In this document: positions 46,601 to 53,614 of the stretch, one piece after another
Numbering within the stretch: position 1 is the stretch's first letter
Layout: every line of letters begins with the position of its first letter
NCBI RefSeq assembly: GCF_022682495.2
Contig: NC_071392.1
Location: 109,978,896-110,042,895 of the forward strand
Length of the DNA stretch: 64,000 nucleotides
Reading direction: 5' to 3'
Source: Desmodus rotundus
Taxonomy: Eukaryota; Chordata; Mammalia; Chiroptera; Phyllostomidae
Position numbers and translations under genes: made by a program
The notes under the pieces: model-generated
The model's input: the letters and a program-made list of their open reading frames with translations, nothing else
Database searches by the model: none
What the model was told of the DNA's origin: nothing

Positions 46601-49600
46601 AGACGCTGTAGACCACTGCGGCCCACAGAACCTTCTGTGACGACAGTTGTATGTCTGTGCTGCACGGAGCAGGGGCGACAGTTCCACGTGGCTACTGGGC
46701 ATGTGCTTTGCACAACTGGAACTGAAGCTTTAACTTCACTTACACTAAACAGCTGCACGGGGCCAGAGCTGCCATTTTGGACAGTGTCACTGTAAGAATG
46801 ACGGGAGAGACCGTCCAGCCCTCTGCCGAGAGACGGGTGTTCCTCCTAGCTCCGCCCATCGCCTCATAGATGGCCCTACGCCTGTCCTGGCCTCCCTGTG
46901 AGGCAGACCCCTCCCTTCGCTCCTTAGTTCTGGGTCTCTCCCCTGTTTTGGGGTAATGTAACGTCAAGAGATGATCCAGCCCTGGGCAGAGCCTCTGTTG
47001 TTCAAACGTCCTGGTCAGAGGCCTGCACAATCATCTCCGTGGTCCCTTTTGTTGCCCTGCTTTGCCACTGTGAGTGGTTGTCTTCCTTAAAATAAGCCTG
47101 AGACCCTGAGAGGCATTGTGGCCGCACAGAGGACGCTTAGCAAGGCAGCACAGAGCCCGTCTCCTGTGCCCCAGCAGCCCAGGCCCGCCTTCTGCGTGGG
47201 GGCAGATGCATGAGGAGGGCACAGGGGTCACAAAGCTGGGAGAGGCCCTGGGAGCAGGGAGTGAGATACTGACTGTCCTCTGAGGGTCCTGCTGGCTGTG
47301 TCACCTGGGCAATGGGTCGCCTCCCTGAACCTCAGTGTTCCCATCAGACAGAGAGTCATGACCCATCAGTGTGGGACTGTCCCACCGGGAGAGGCCAGCA
47401 CCTGGGAACGGGTATTCTGACCGCAGATCTGGTGGCAGGGCCCGGGCTGGAGTGCTCTGTGCCTGTGAAGCTGTTGGCCCTCCCCTCCACTCTGGCCTGT
47501 CAGCCCGAATGTTTCCACTCCTTCATGACCTCTGCCTCGGCCTTGGCCCCACGGGCTGGCGTTGGGCCATCCAGCTCCGAAGGAGGCCTGTCTGCGTTTC
47601 GGGCCAGGGGTCTGTGGTACTGGCAGCACCACCTCCTTGTTTTGTCCTGGGCACCATGTGGGTCCCCCTGGAGCCACGTGCCCAGAGTAGATGCTCGGTC
47701 AGGGTCCCCGAGCAGGGGCCAACCCCTCAGGGACAGGGCCACTCGGCACTGGGGCTGAGGCCCCAACACTTACGCTGTTGAAAGATGTTATTTGGGGGCC
47801 AGTCAGACTGGCTTTGAATTTGGCCGCTACCACCCCCTACATGCATGACCTTGGGCAGGGAGGCAGTGCTCCCTGAGCCTCACATCGGACCCCTGCACGC
47901 ACTGGGGCAACAGCAGGCCCACCCAAGGGCCCCTGTGAGGACCGAGAGAGGAGATGTGTGCTCAGGAGACATCTGCGGAGTGTCGCGTGGTGCCCGGACA
48001 GGGCGGGACCTTCACTCCTCACTGAGCAGACGAGCAAACAGACATGGGCGGCAGAGAAGCCCCGTGGGCCTTTCCTGACCACCCGCTGTGCCCGACAGCG
48101 ACCTTGACCTCGGTGCTGGGCTCCTTGGTGTGAGTCCCGCTAACCTTGATGGCAGAGAAAGGACCCAGCCTGGCCCAGGCCTAAGTGTCAGCTGTGGGGG
48201 ATGATCAGGACGCCCGAGTTCTAGTTCAGGCAATTCTGTGGGTGGGCTGTGGGCTCCTGGTATTTCTCTTCTCCATCCCTGGCCTCGTGTTCCTCATTTG
48301 TACAAACTCTGGTTCATCTTTGAGGAGCCCTTCCAGCCACTTTGTTAGAATACACACATGTCATTTCTTCTTGGGCTCAGCAGCACCTCAAAGGGAGCAA
48401 GGGTCCTTCTGGAACGTGTGGCATGAAGCAAACTTCAGCCTGGGCCAGTGATGCCAGAAGGTCTCCTCCTGGGCCCCAGTCGAACCCACTTTGCCTCTCA
48501 GTTACCATCAAGTGTCTGGAGCATTGTTCAGCCAGGCCTGTCCGTGTTTCTCCTCTTCCTGAGGATGTGTTCACAACGGGGGTGTCCCTCCTGCTCTGTC
48601 ATCTACCCACGAAGGGCACCACCCACAGTGGGAGGTCCTGAGTGGTATCCTCAGGCAGCCAGGCGGAGCTGGTCTGGGTGCCCTGGTGGGGCCTCCGGTG
48701 GAAGGTCAACCTGAGACTGATTCGGCCATCCTTGAAGAGCACACGCTTGGGCTGAGTTACCAGTTATTCTTTGATGATAAGATCTGGGGGATTTCCATGC
48801 GCTCACGGACAGGAAGCCAAGCGGAACAGAATCCAGTCGCCCCCACCCCTGACCCCTGCCTCCTTGCTCTGCAGCTTCTCTCCCTCCCCCTTCCTGCCCC
48901 ACGCTCACCCCTCCAGGTGGGTCACTGGGGATGCAGCCAATGTGGCCTTGGCGATCATGCCTGCCCCCCGTGCCTTTTGGAACAGGGCAAATCACCTAAG
49001 GAATGACTGACTACCACACACCCCTTTCCTTCTCTCAGTTGGCACCTGGCCTGACGTCAAGGCCGTGGTCCCTGGCCGGCAGAAAGCAGCTCTCAGAGGT
49101 CCAGCCCCACCCTGGTTAAGCCTCCTGGAAAGGTCAATAGTTGGGGCCGAGCCCTCGGAGCTCCCAGAGGACAATGTTTGCTTTGTTTCCTGTGGAGTTG
49201 GTCAGACTTTCCACTCTGCTCCACCAGGAATTTTCACTCCTTTTTGTCCCTCTTGGCAGCAGATTGGGTTTTCTGCCCCAGCGTCATCTGAACAGAGGTT
49301 GGGACAGACTCCCCCCTGGGAATGAGTGGCTACAGGGCCGGGCACACTAATGCAGCCTTTTCCCAAGGTCAGGGTGTGCGTCCCCAGTGGGTCTGCCACG
49401 GCCCAGACCTTGGCTCACGGTGAGAAAAGGGCTCTGAAATCCTCACAGGTTGGGGAACTGCCTGGGACCTGCCCAGCCATTCACCCGGGGTGCGAGCTCG
49501 AGCACGTTCCTTCCCCTCGCTGTGCCTGTGGAAATGCGGGGGGTGAGGGGGTCTCAGTCACTAAATGTGCTTCCCCCACCTCTGCAGAGAAGAGCATCCC

Positions 49601-51908
49601 CCTTCCAATCCTCTATGAGAAGTACTGTGACTACTTGACAGAGTCGAACCTCATCAAGGTGCAAGGCCTCCTCGTCCAGCAAGCTGACAACAAATACCTA
49701 CTGGCCGAGAGGGACATCTATCTGGAGAACCCAGAAATCAAGATCCGGGTAAGCGGAGGGCTGGGAAGGGCTGGGGGCAGGGCAGGGTCCCGGGGGCAGG
49801 GCAGGGTCCCGGGGCCAGCCCAGGGCTGGGAGCGGGCTAGCCTCATGCACCTGCATCCCTGCACGCTCAAGCTCTTTGACACCTCAGGGATCCTCCAATT
49901 CCGCCTTCATCCAAGAACAGCATCGTGGAGCCAAAACAATTTGGGACTTATGAGTGAATCCTAGAATCTCAGAGTGGTAGGGTCATGGAATCGAGGGATT
50001 TTAGAGTCACAGATGCTCAAAAGCTAAACTCCTAAAGCTAGAGGCCCAGAGCCTGGGGCAGGTGGGGCAGGTGGGGCAGGTGGGGCGGACTCTGAGGTCT
50101 GCCTGCCTGGCTTAGAGGCCGGGTGGCCCTGGGCATGTCACTGCGCCCCTTGTTGCCTCAGTTCGTTCATCTGTAAGGTAGGTGTTATAAGGATTAAATG
50201 TGCACCCATAAGAACATAGACAGCCCCATCCAGTGCATTGTAAGGGCTCAATAAAAGCTGACATTTGTCGCTATCATTGTCATTGTCATAGTGATTCACT
50301 CTCAAGGAGCCACAGCCCCAGAACCCCCAGTGCAGCAGTTACAGATAAATGGTAAAGCGCAGGGGCGGGAGTGAGCACTGGGTGCCAGTGTGCTGGGAGC
50401 TTGCACATGAAAGCTCAGTGATCCTTAGGAGAACCCTGCAGCCAGGCATTGCTCTCCCATGAAGAAACCAAGGCTCAGAGAGGGTAGTGATTTTCAGGCT
50501 GGGGTAGGGGGGTCACACAGTGAGGGAGGGGCTCCAAAGTCTGTGGTCTTCCCACTCCAGACCCTAGAACAAGGGAGGCACTGTACCTGCCCTGGGCTGT
50601 GTGGAGCCTCCCCCTGCAGCTCCATGAAGGAGGCCTGGGCTGGCATCATCACCTGTTTTTTCCAGGTGAGGAGACTGAGGTACAGAGGCATGGACTGAGA
50701 GAGGCAGAGTGGACGTGGCTTTGTTCAGCAAATACTGGGCCAAATTGCAGCAAATACAGAGAAGGCCCAGCAGAGATCCTGCCTGCCCTGGAGGGACTCT
50801 GGCCCCCCTCCTTCAAAGCTATCCCTTACATCTGCCCTGTGCCTTGACCCAGATCCTGGGAGAGCCCAAGCAGAACCGCAAGCTGGTGGCTGAGGTGTCC
50901 CTGCGGAACCCACTCGTCACACCCCTGGAAGGCTGCTTCTTCACTGTGGAGGGAGCGGGCCTGACTGAGAAGCAGATGACCGTGGACATGTAAGTGTTGC
51001 TCACTCTAGCGTGGGGGCCTGGGAGCAGAGGGCAGATGCTGATGGGGGGCACCGAACTCCAGCCCATAGCTCCTCATCTCATCTCTCACACACCCACCCA
51101 CGAACCTGACTCATACACCCCTGGGTCCCCTTCTAAACACTTTCGGGGCAAAGTTCCCAACTTCTCATCCTCAGCATCCACACCATGCTAGCTGGGTTCC
51201 CTGCATGCGTCTCCATAAACCTAAACAATTACACATTCCATCGCTAAGCACCTGCCCCCCAACATACGGGCCTCACATAAATGCAAGCATATGCACCCTG
51301 AGTGTCTACACGTGTGTCTTAGACATATAGCTATGGACATACACACAGACAAGCATAGACACTTCCTGTTTTTTACTGTATTATTGTCAGGTAAGTTGCA
51401 TACAGTAAGAAGCACAAATCACGCGTTACAACTCAATGCATTTTCATGCATGTGGTCACCTGAGCATACCCACTATTACCCCAGCACATTGTGGGCTTCT
51501 CTTGTGTGTGTGAGCGCACACACACGCACACACACAGGCCCCTGTGCACACAGCAGGGCAGATTGCCCAGGACCTGCGAGAGCAGTGAGCGTGTCCATTC
51601 ATTATTGTCATTTGTTATTGATGTCAGCCTTAAGCCACACCCCTGTGGACACAGAGGCTCTGTGCTAAGTTCTCAGGAGTCACAGGTCATCCCGGTCTGG
51701 CCCCATCATGGGGACCAGGCCTGGGCGTCTCCTCAGCCTCTTCCTCTCTCTCCACAGCCCAGAGCCCGTGGAGGTGGGGGAGGAGGCCAAAGTCAGGGTG
51801 AACCTGCTGCCTCACCACGTGGGCCTCCACAAGCTGGTGGTCAACTTCGAGAGTAACAAGCTAAAGGCGGTGAAGGGCTACCGGAACGTCATCATCGGCC
51901 CCCCTTAA
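22604..51908 (+). CDS. TGM2: Tissue transglutaminase (transglutaminase 2), 13 coding exons
   Basis: TG2 crosslinks glutamine to lysine or amines in a Ca2+-dependent reaction and also binds and hydrolyses GTP. It is cytosolic, nuclear and extracellular. Coding exons: 22604-22613, 25687-25866, 30781-31023, 34683-34801, 36794-36922, 37896-38073, 41430-41565, 42298-42401, 43876-44115, 45867-46139, 49588-49748, 50853-50989, 51758-51908. Together they give 2,061 nt, 686 residues plus TAA, with all junctions GT..AG and in phase. Residues about 1-140 form the N-terminal beta-sandwich, 147-460 the papain-like core, and two C-terminal beta-barrels follow. Catalytic Cys277 (YGQCWVF), His335 and Asp358 are present, as are Trp241, the Cys230/Cys370/Cys371 redox triad and nucleotide-pocket Lys173, Phe174, RIR, Arg579 and Tyr582. 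It is one residue shorter than human (687 aa from memory) because of a codon deletion in exon 9. Nothing suggests a pseudogene: introns are intact and there are no internal stops. Confidence 0.98.
24506..24515 (+). promoter_or_regulatory. MEF2-consensus / TATA-like motif in intron 1
   Basis: CTATAAATAG is a perfect fit to the MEF2 consensus YTAWWWWTAR and also reads as a TATA box. It lies 1.9 kb downstream of the start codon. A function in muscle expression or as an alternative promoter is inference only. Confidence 0.35.
24722..24922 (+). mobile_element. VES-type bat SINE in TGM2 intron 1
   Basis: Forward-oriented: GGCCTTGACCCAGTGGCTCA, GTTGGCTGGAGTGTGGTCCG, box B-like GGTTTGATTCCCGG, and tail AACATATCCTCGGGTGAGGATT followed by A8. 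Probable target-site duplication AAAACCTTTTGTTAT / AACACCTTTTATTAT flanks it. Confidence 0.9.
24925..25500. repeat. Old L1-like fragment in intron 1
   Basis: Recognisable blocks in order: AACACATGTAAAAGTAGAGA, ATGGCGTAGTAAACAGG, GTAAACATTTCAATAAATCT, AAGGATAAGGACTCTTTTAG, TTCCTTAATATCACCATTAG and AGTATTCAAATTTCC. Then come TTAAGTGCCTCTTAATATATAGGTTC and TGTATTTCTTGTAAATTGG. This series is common in mammalian genomes as an L1-related 3' region. I have not assigned a strand. Confidence 0.55.
25687..25866 (+). CDS. TGM2: TGM2 coding exon 2
   Basis: 180 bases encoding residues 4-64 of the N-terminal beta-sandwich. They include CDLEV, NGRDHH and the strongly conserved RRGQPF and [11 protein letters not shown] blocks. 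The acceptor is CTCTGCAG and the donor GTAAGT. Phase is one base of the next codon carried over (Gly64). The start of this domain contains the fibronectin-binding surface in known TG2s. Confidence 0.97.
28439..28674 (+). mobile_element. VES-type bat SINE in TGM2 intron 2
   Basis: Begins GCCCTGGCCAGTGTGGCTCC, then GTTGGTTGGAGCGTCGTCCC, box B-like GGTTTGATTCCCATTCAGGGC and a tail with TGTCCTTGAGTGAGGAT. AT-rich flanks (ATTAATAATTATTCTAG before, AATAATAATAATTATACC after) are consistent with an imprecise target-site duplication. Confidence 0.92.
28970..29165 (-). repeat. MIR SINE in TGM2 intron 2
   Basis: Contains GTCGAGCACTTATTATGTGC, CAGGCACCTTGTGATG, CCATTTTACAGATGAGGAAG, CTGAGGCACAGAGAAACTGA and CAAGGTCACAGAGCCAG. 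This is the diagnostic antisense MIR order. Confidence 0.75.
30102..30303 (-). mobile_element. VES-type bat SINE in TGM2 intron 2 (antisense)
   Basis: Starts TTTTTAAAAAAAATCCTCAC with the complement of the VES tail, continues with GAGAGAGAGAAACATCAATG and ends GAGTCACCCGGCCAGGG. Flanking CTGAGTTTCTTTT (30089) and CCTGGGTTTCTTTTT (about 30305) look like the target-site duplication. Confidence 0.92.
30781..31023 (+). CDS. TGM2: TGM2 coding exon 3
   Basis: 243 bases encoding residues 64-145, the second half of the beta-sandwich: [18 protein letters not shown] and GSSFVLGHF, ending FNTWCP. The donor is GTAAGC. Human Cys98 is a glutamine here (Gln98). One base of codon 145 is carried into exon 4. 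Confidence 0.97.
31024..34682 (+). other. TGM2 intron 3
   Basis: About 3.7 kb. It contains a MIR fragment near 31,200-31,260, an AT-rich old repeat-like stretch near 31,915-32,050 and a VES SINE at 33,395-33,623. An AT-rich tract follows it (33,680-33,760), then a MIR-like piece near 34,180-34,440. It ends in CTACCCACAG. No additional exon was recognised. Confidence 0.85.
33395..33623 (-). mobile_element. VES-type bat SINE in TGM2 intron 3 (antisense)
   Basis: Reverse-oriented: AAAGGATTTTATTTATTTAT, GAGAGAAACATCGATGTGAG, ATCGATCAGTTGCCTTTCAT, and head end GAGCCACACCAGCCAGGGC. A TTGATTG-rich flank on both sides may be the target-site duplication. Confidence 0.92.
34683..34801 (+). CDS. TGM2: TGM2 coding exon 4
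   Basis: 119 bases encoding residues 145-184. It spans the linker into the catalytic core: [22 protein letters not shown] and [12 protein letters not shown]. Lys173 and Phe174, which line the guanine-nucleotide pocket in human TG2, are both present. Acceptor CCCACAG, donor GTAGGC. The exon ends on a codon boundary. Confidence 0.97.
35203..35386 (+). mobile_element. MER5-type hAT-Charlie non-autonomous element
   Basis: Left end CAGTGGGTCTCAAACTTGAA, then ATCAGAATCACTGG, GCCCATCCCTAGTTTCTGAC, TCAGTAGATCTGGGTGTGGG, AACAAGTTCCCAGGTGACGC and TGATGCTTCTGATCCAG. The right end is TTTGGGAACTGCTG. The termini are imperfect inverted repeats, as in MER5A/B. Confidence 0.85.
35390..35745. repeat. Ancient dispersed repeat in intron 4 (family not assigned)
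   Basis: Contains CAGCCAGCTACTGCTGAATA, ACAAATAAGCCCAAACCTTA, GAGGCTTAAAACAACGATC, then TTTTATTATTTCTCAGGGAT and GGGTCAGCCAGAGCATGG. I recognise the opening blocks from common mammalian repeats but cannot name the family by eye. Confidence 0.5.
36794..36922 (+). CDS. TGM2: TGM2 coding exon 5
   Basis: 129 bases encoding residues 185-227 of the catalytic core. Residues 202-222 correspond to the heparin-binding segment of human TG2; its basic residues Lys202, Lys205, Arg209, Arg213, Arg214 and Arg222 are kept. Two positions that are Ser212 and Gly221 in human are cysteines here. Ser215 and Ser216, reported protein kinase A targets, are present. Donor GTGAGT; begins and ends on codon boundaries. 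Confidence 0.97.
36923..37895 (+). other. TGM2 intron 5
   Basis: 973 bases. It contains an (ATTC/GTTC)n tract at 37,066-37,100 within an L2/MIR-like stretch (GGGATTTATTAAGTACC, CACTATGTCCTATGCACTGG). The rest is old repeat-like and unique DNA, with no exon. It ends in GGTTGCAG. Confidence 0.85.
37066..37100. repeat. (ATTC/GTTC)n tetranucleotide repeat
   Basis: About eight imperfect units of CATT/CGTT, in intron 5. Confidence 0.9.
37896..38073 (+). CDS. TGM2: TGM2 coding exon 6 (catalytic cysteine)
   Basis: 178 bases encoding residues 228-287. Cys230 of the redox switch and Asp232/Asp233 occur in NCNDDQG. Transition-state Trp241 is in GRWDQN, and the active-site nucleophile Cys277 is in [13 protein letters not shown]. 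Human Cys269 is leucine here (NYGLQK); other changes are Gly246 to Val and Ser253 to Phe. Donor GTGGGC. One base is carried into exon 7. Confidence 0.98.
40453..40468. repeat. C16 homopolymer
   Basis: Sixteen consecutive C between GGTCA-like sequence and AGCACC. The length is likely to be variable or sequencing-sensitive. Confidence 0.95.
40545..40690 (-). repeat. MIR SINE in TGM2 intron 6
   Basis: The core is CCCATTTTATAGAAGAGGAA, CAAGGCCCAGAGAGGAGAAG and CAGGTCACACAGCCAGAG, in antisense MIR order. Confidence 0.65.
41430..41565 (+). CDS. TGM2: TGM2 coding exon 7
   Basis: 136 bases encoding residues 287-332 (with the split Trp332): [27 protein letters not shown] and a stretch ending NEMIW. 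This is the core helix and calcium-responsive region following the catalytic cysteine. Donor GTGAGG. Two bases of Trp332 lie here and one in exon 8. Confidence 0.97.
41566..42297 (+). other. TGM2 intron 7
   Basis: 732 bases of GC-rich sequence with a GGGAAGGAGGGAAGGA-type tandem at about 41,748-41,776. There is no exon or clear mobile element. It ends in TTTCCCAACAG. Confidence 0.85.
42298..42401 (+). CDS. TGM2: TGM2 coding exon 8 (catalytic histidine and aspartate)
   Basis: 104 bases encoding residues 332-367. His335 is in [10 protein letters not shown] and Asp358 in QALDPTPQE. Thr360, which with Trp241 gates the active-site tunnel in known structures, is present. Donor GTGGGT. Confidence 0.98.
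42402..43875 (+). other. TGM2 intron 8
   Basis: About 1.5 kb. It has a MIR-like fragment near 42,420-42,490, an AT-rich stretch at about 42,780-42,970 and a dispersed-repeat-like block GGGGGTCCATGGACCCCGGG near 43,188-43,207, itself a short palindrome. A MIR-like stretch lies near 43,530-43,690. It ends in CCCCCGACCAG. No extra exon seen. Confidence 0.8.
43876..44115 (+). CDS. TGM2: TGM2 coding exon 9 (one codon shorter than human)
   Basis: 240 bases encoding residues 367-447. The vicinal Cys370-Cys371 pair of the redox switch opens the exon (TYCCGPVPV). Calcium-site Asn398 and Asp400 are in [11 protein letters not shown]. After SIN at residue 417 this protein reads HRLVGLK where human has RSLIVGLK, so one residue is missing. 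The stretch [17 protein letters not shown] follows. Donor GTAGGT. Confidence 0.97.
44116..45866 (+). other. TGM2 intron 9
   Basis: About 1.75 kb. It contains unique sequence, a G-rich run (GGGGGGGCGGGGG) near 44,370 and a VES SINE at 45,421-45,640. It ends in GTCCCCACAG. No extra exon seen. Confidence 0.85.
45421..45640 (+). mobile_element. VES-type bat SINE in TGM2 intron 9
   Basis: CCCTGCCTGGCGAGGTTGCT, GGACGTCATCCTATGCACC and box B-like GGTTCAATCCCCAGTCAGGGC, followed by a second GGTTCGATCCCTGGTCGGGGC block. The tail is CATAGCCTCAGGTGAGGATT with an A7 run. No clear target-site duplication was found, and it is moderately diverged. Confidence 0.9.
45867..46139 (+). CDS. TGM2: TGM2 coding exon 10 (first beta-barrel, GTP pocket)
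   Basis: 273 bases encoding residues 447-538. It includes SVEEREAF with the calcium-site glutamate, [19 protein letters not shown] carrying the nucleotide-contacting RIR, Ser and Met residues, and SYNGILGP with the tyrosine (human Tyr516) that bonds to the active-site cysteine in the closed form. Donor GTGAGG. Reading through the donor gives a short in-frame tail (see findings). Confidence 0.97.
46140..49587 (+). other. TGM2 intron 10
   Basis: About 3.4 kb. A MIR SINE lies at 46,255-46,440. The remainder is GC-rich with many short open frames but no recognisable exon and no VES SINE. I saw no AATAAA in it. It ends in ACCTCTGCAG. Read-through from exon 10 stays open for 17 codons to a TAG at 46,190-46,192. 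Confidence 0.85.
46255..46440 (-). repeat. MIR SINE in TGM2 intron 10
   Basis: Contains TTCCAAGTGAGATGGCCGAG, CACAGAGAGGTTAAGCACCT, TGCCCAAGGCCACACAGTTA and GGACTGAGACTCGAACCTG. This is the antisense MIR order. Confidence 0.7.
49588..49748 (+). CDS. TGM2: TGM2 coding exon 11
   Basis: 161 bases encoding residues 538-591. Nucleotide-pocket residues are conserved as [17 protein letters not shown], where Arg579, Ile581 and Tyr582 correspond to human Arg580, Leu582 and Tyr583. Human Cys545 and Cys554 are Pro and Tyr here, and human Arg552 is Cys. Donor GTAAGC; ends on a codon boundary. Confidence 0.97.
49773..49813. repeat. Two-copy 20-bp G-rich direct repeat just inside intron 11
   Basis: The unit GGGGCAGGGCAGGGTCCCGG occurs twice back to back, about 25 bases after the exon 11 donor. 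Several G-triplets make it a candidate G-quadruplex in the pre-mRNA. Confidence 0.85.
50054..50088. repeat. GGGGCAGGTG decamer tandem
   Basis: Three to four copies of GGGGCAGGTG with G4 runs. It has G-quadruplex potential and lies in intron 11. Confidence 0.9.
50853..50989 (+). CDS. TGM2: TGM2 coding exon 12 (second beta-barrel)
   Basis: 137 bases encoding residues 592-637: [17 protein letters not shown] and a stretch with [16 protein letters not shown]. The PKQKRK motif of human TG2 (597-602), proposed as a nuclear-localisation signal, reads PKQNRK here. Donor GTAAGT. Two bases of Ile637 lie here. Confidence 0.97.
50990..51757 (+). other. TGM2 intron 12
   Basis: 768 bases. It contains a sequence near 51,365-51,470 (TGTATTATTGTCAGGTAAGT, AGTAAGAAGCACAAATCACG) resembling an old L1 fragment, with a paralogous piece near 54,405-54,470. 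A CACACACACGCACACACACA tract lies near 51,517-51,537. It ends in CTCTCCACAG. Confidence 0.8.
51758..51908 (+). CDS. TGM2: TGM2 coding exon 13 and stop
   Basis: 151 bases encoding residues 637-686: [26 protein letters not shown] and a C-terminus of [11 protein letters not shown], then TAA at 51,906-51,908. Human ends GPA. The end of barrel 2 is complete, with no truncation. Confidence 0.98.
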
Positions 51909-52218
51909 AGGGCTCCCATGCCCAGCCCCACCTCAGCCAGCTGAGAGCCCTCAACTTGACCCCCAATCTTTATTCCAAGCTAGTGAGGAAAATTTGCTGC
52001 TCCTTGGACCCCAGACCGTCTTGCCCCCTGAGCCTGGTTTCCCACCCCCCTACCTGTGAGCAATGTTCTACACCTCCACAGTGGGAGCCCTGACCTTGGT
52101 TGACTGAGCTTGGGATGGGGGAGAAGGGACCCACACCTCCCCCTCCAGCCCAGATGCCATTTGGAAAGCAACTCGCCATATCGTTTGATCTATTCCATAG
52201 CCCCTTGGAGCGAAAAAA

Positions 52219-52229
52219 AATAAAATAAA
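52219..52229 (+). promoter_or_regulatory. Possible proximal poly(A) signal
   Basis: Two overlapping AATAAA hexamers (52,219 and 52,224) lie inside an A-rich tract about 310 bases after the stop. Use would give a short 3' UTR, but the A-rich context also causes false oligo-dT priming. No strong GT-rich element follows directly. Confidence 0.35.
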
Positions 52230-53529
52230 AAAAGACAGAGTGCCCATTGGCCAGATCAAGAAACTCAACACCCTGGTGTGTCCTGTACCCCTTCCCGAGA
52301 CTGTGCCCTGGCCCTAGGGGCCCTTGAGCTAGCCAGCAGAGGTGGGATGGGGAGGGTCCCAGGTATAGGCTTGACCTTCGCCCACAGTCCCTCACCCTCC
52401 TCACCACTGTGAAGCACCTGTGATGGACCAGGTGCATCCTGTACTTGCTGGTACCCACTCGGCCACCACCCCTTTTGTTCATCGCCATGGGAAACTGCAG
52501 GGTGGGAGCTGCTTTCTCAATGAGGAGACTGAGTCTAGGAGAAGGGAGGTGGCCCGCTCTGCCCAGACGGGCTCGCGGATATTTTGAAAGGCTGGGTCAC
52601 ATGAAGGCATGGGAACAGAGCACAGGCCTTCTGACTCCGAGTCCAGTGCCCTGCTCCCGACACCAGCCCTGACCTGAGAATGTCAGCGAGGCCCTTTGGG
52701 ACCTGATCCAAAAGGACCCATTTGGGGTGAGGAAATGGGAAATGACTGGAAAGGGTCAGAGCCCCCAGTCTGGCCAGCCAGTGCCCTCTCCTCTCTGGGC
52801 CTTGGTGTCCTCACTGGTCAGTGCATTGGCTGAACCAGCTCATCTCCAAGGGCCTCTCAGCTCTGCACGTCTGATGCCTTGTGGGACCCAGCCTTACAAA
52901 TGACAACAAGTCCTGCTCCCTGGTCCCACAGAGACTTAGGCCTCATGCCCAGGATGTTTCTAAGAGAGAAACCAGGACCAGGACCACTGTGCTGCCCCCA
53001 GCCCTAACCAGGTCCCACACCTTCCTTCAGACCCCAGTTCCAGGGGCACAGAGCCCCAGAAGCCCCTGTCCTACCCAGGAGCCTCCCCACCACAATGCAG
53101 ACTTCACAAGGGCCTTCACTGCCTGTGCTGATCACTAACCAGCAAGGTCAGCCCTCAGCCATCCCCTCTTCGCAGGACCAGGGCCGTGGAATATAGCTCA
53201 GGGAGCCCGTGAGTTGTCATCTCTGACTTAAATCGCCCACATCCTCCACGTGACCAGGCCTCCCTGAGCTTGGACGAGGGAGAGAGGGGGCATTCTCTAT
53301 CTGGAGTGGGGTCGCAGCCTCCAGGGCCCCCCAAAGTGCAGAGAGGGCCTTGGGGAAAGTCACGCTGATGCACTTAGGACTTGCTGCTTTGCACAGGGAA
53401 GAATCACCAAATGAGCCGACAAATACACGTTCTATATAAATATTGCTCTGTTTTTCTATGATTTTATAAATGCTTTTTGGTTCCACGCGGATCGTAGATA
53501 GCCTTTGAGCCACAGGGAGCGAGCACTGA

Positions 53530-53535
53530 AATAAA
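53530..53535 (+). terminator. TGM2 poly(A) signal
   Basis: AATAAA in CTGAAATAAAGAGTTTATTT, followed 25-45 bases later by GGTCTGATCTGGTCCTTTTC, a GT/T-rich downstream element. This is the expected arrangement for 3'-end cleavage near 53,550-53,560. Confidence 0.85.
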
Positions 53536-53614
53536 GAGTTTATTTTTCACATTCAAACAAGGTCTGATCTGGTCCTTTTCATGCTTTTGAAGGGGGTGGG
53601 TAGGTGAGCTCATT

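Larger units (their letters stand above)
49749..50852 (+). other. TGM2 intron 11
   Basis: 1.1 kb. It opens with a G-rich stretch and a 20-bp direct repeat at 49,773-49,813. A GGGGCAGGTG tandem lies at 50,054-50,088 and MIR/L2-like pieces near 50,100-50,290 and 50,440-50,530. It ends in CTTGACCCAG. No extra exon seen. Confidence 0.85.
51909..53557 (+). other. TGM2: TGM2 3' UTR (end approximate)
   Basis: About 1.65 kb, close to the length of the human 3' UTR as I recall it. It contains no SINE. An A-rich tract at 52,213-52,233 carries two overlapping AATAAA motifs. An AT-rich block near 53,420-53,485 (TCTATATAAATATTGCTCTG) precedes the terminal poly(A) signal. The end was placed about 20 bases after AATAAA, before the GT-rich GGTCTGATCTGG. 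Confidence 0.8.
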
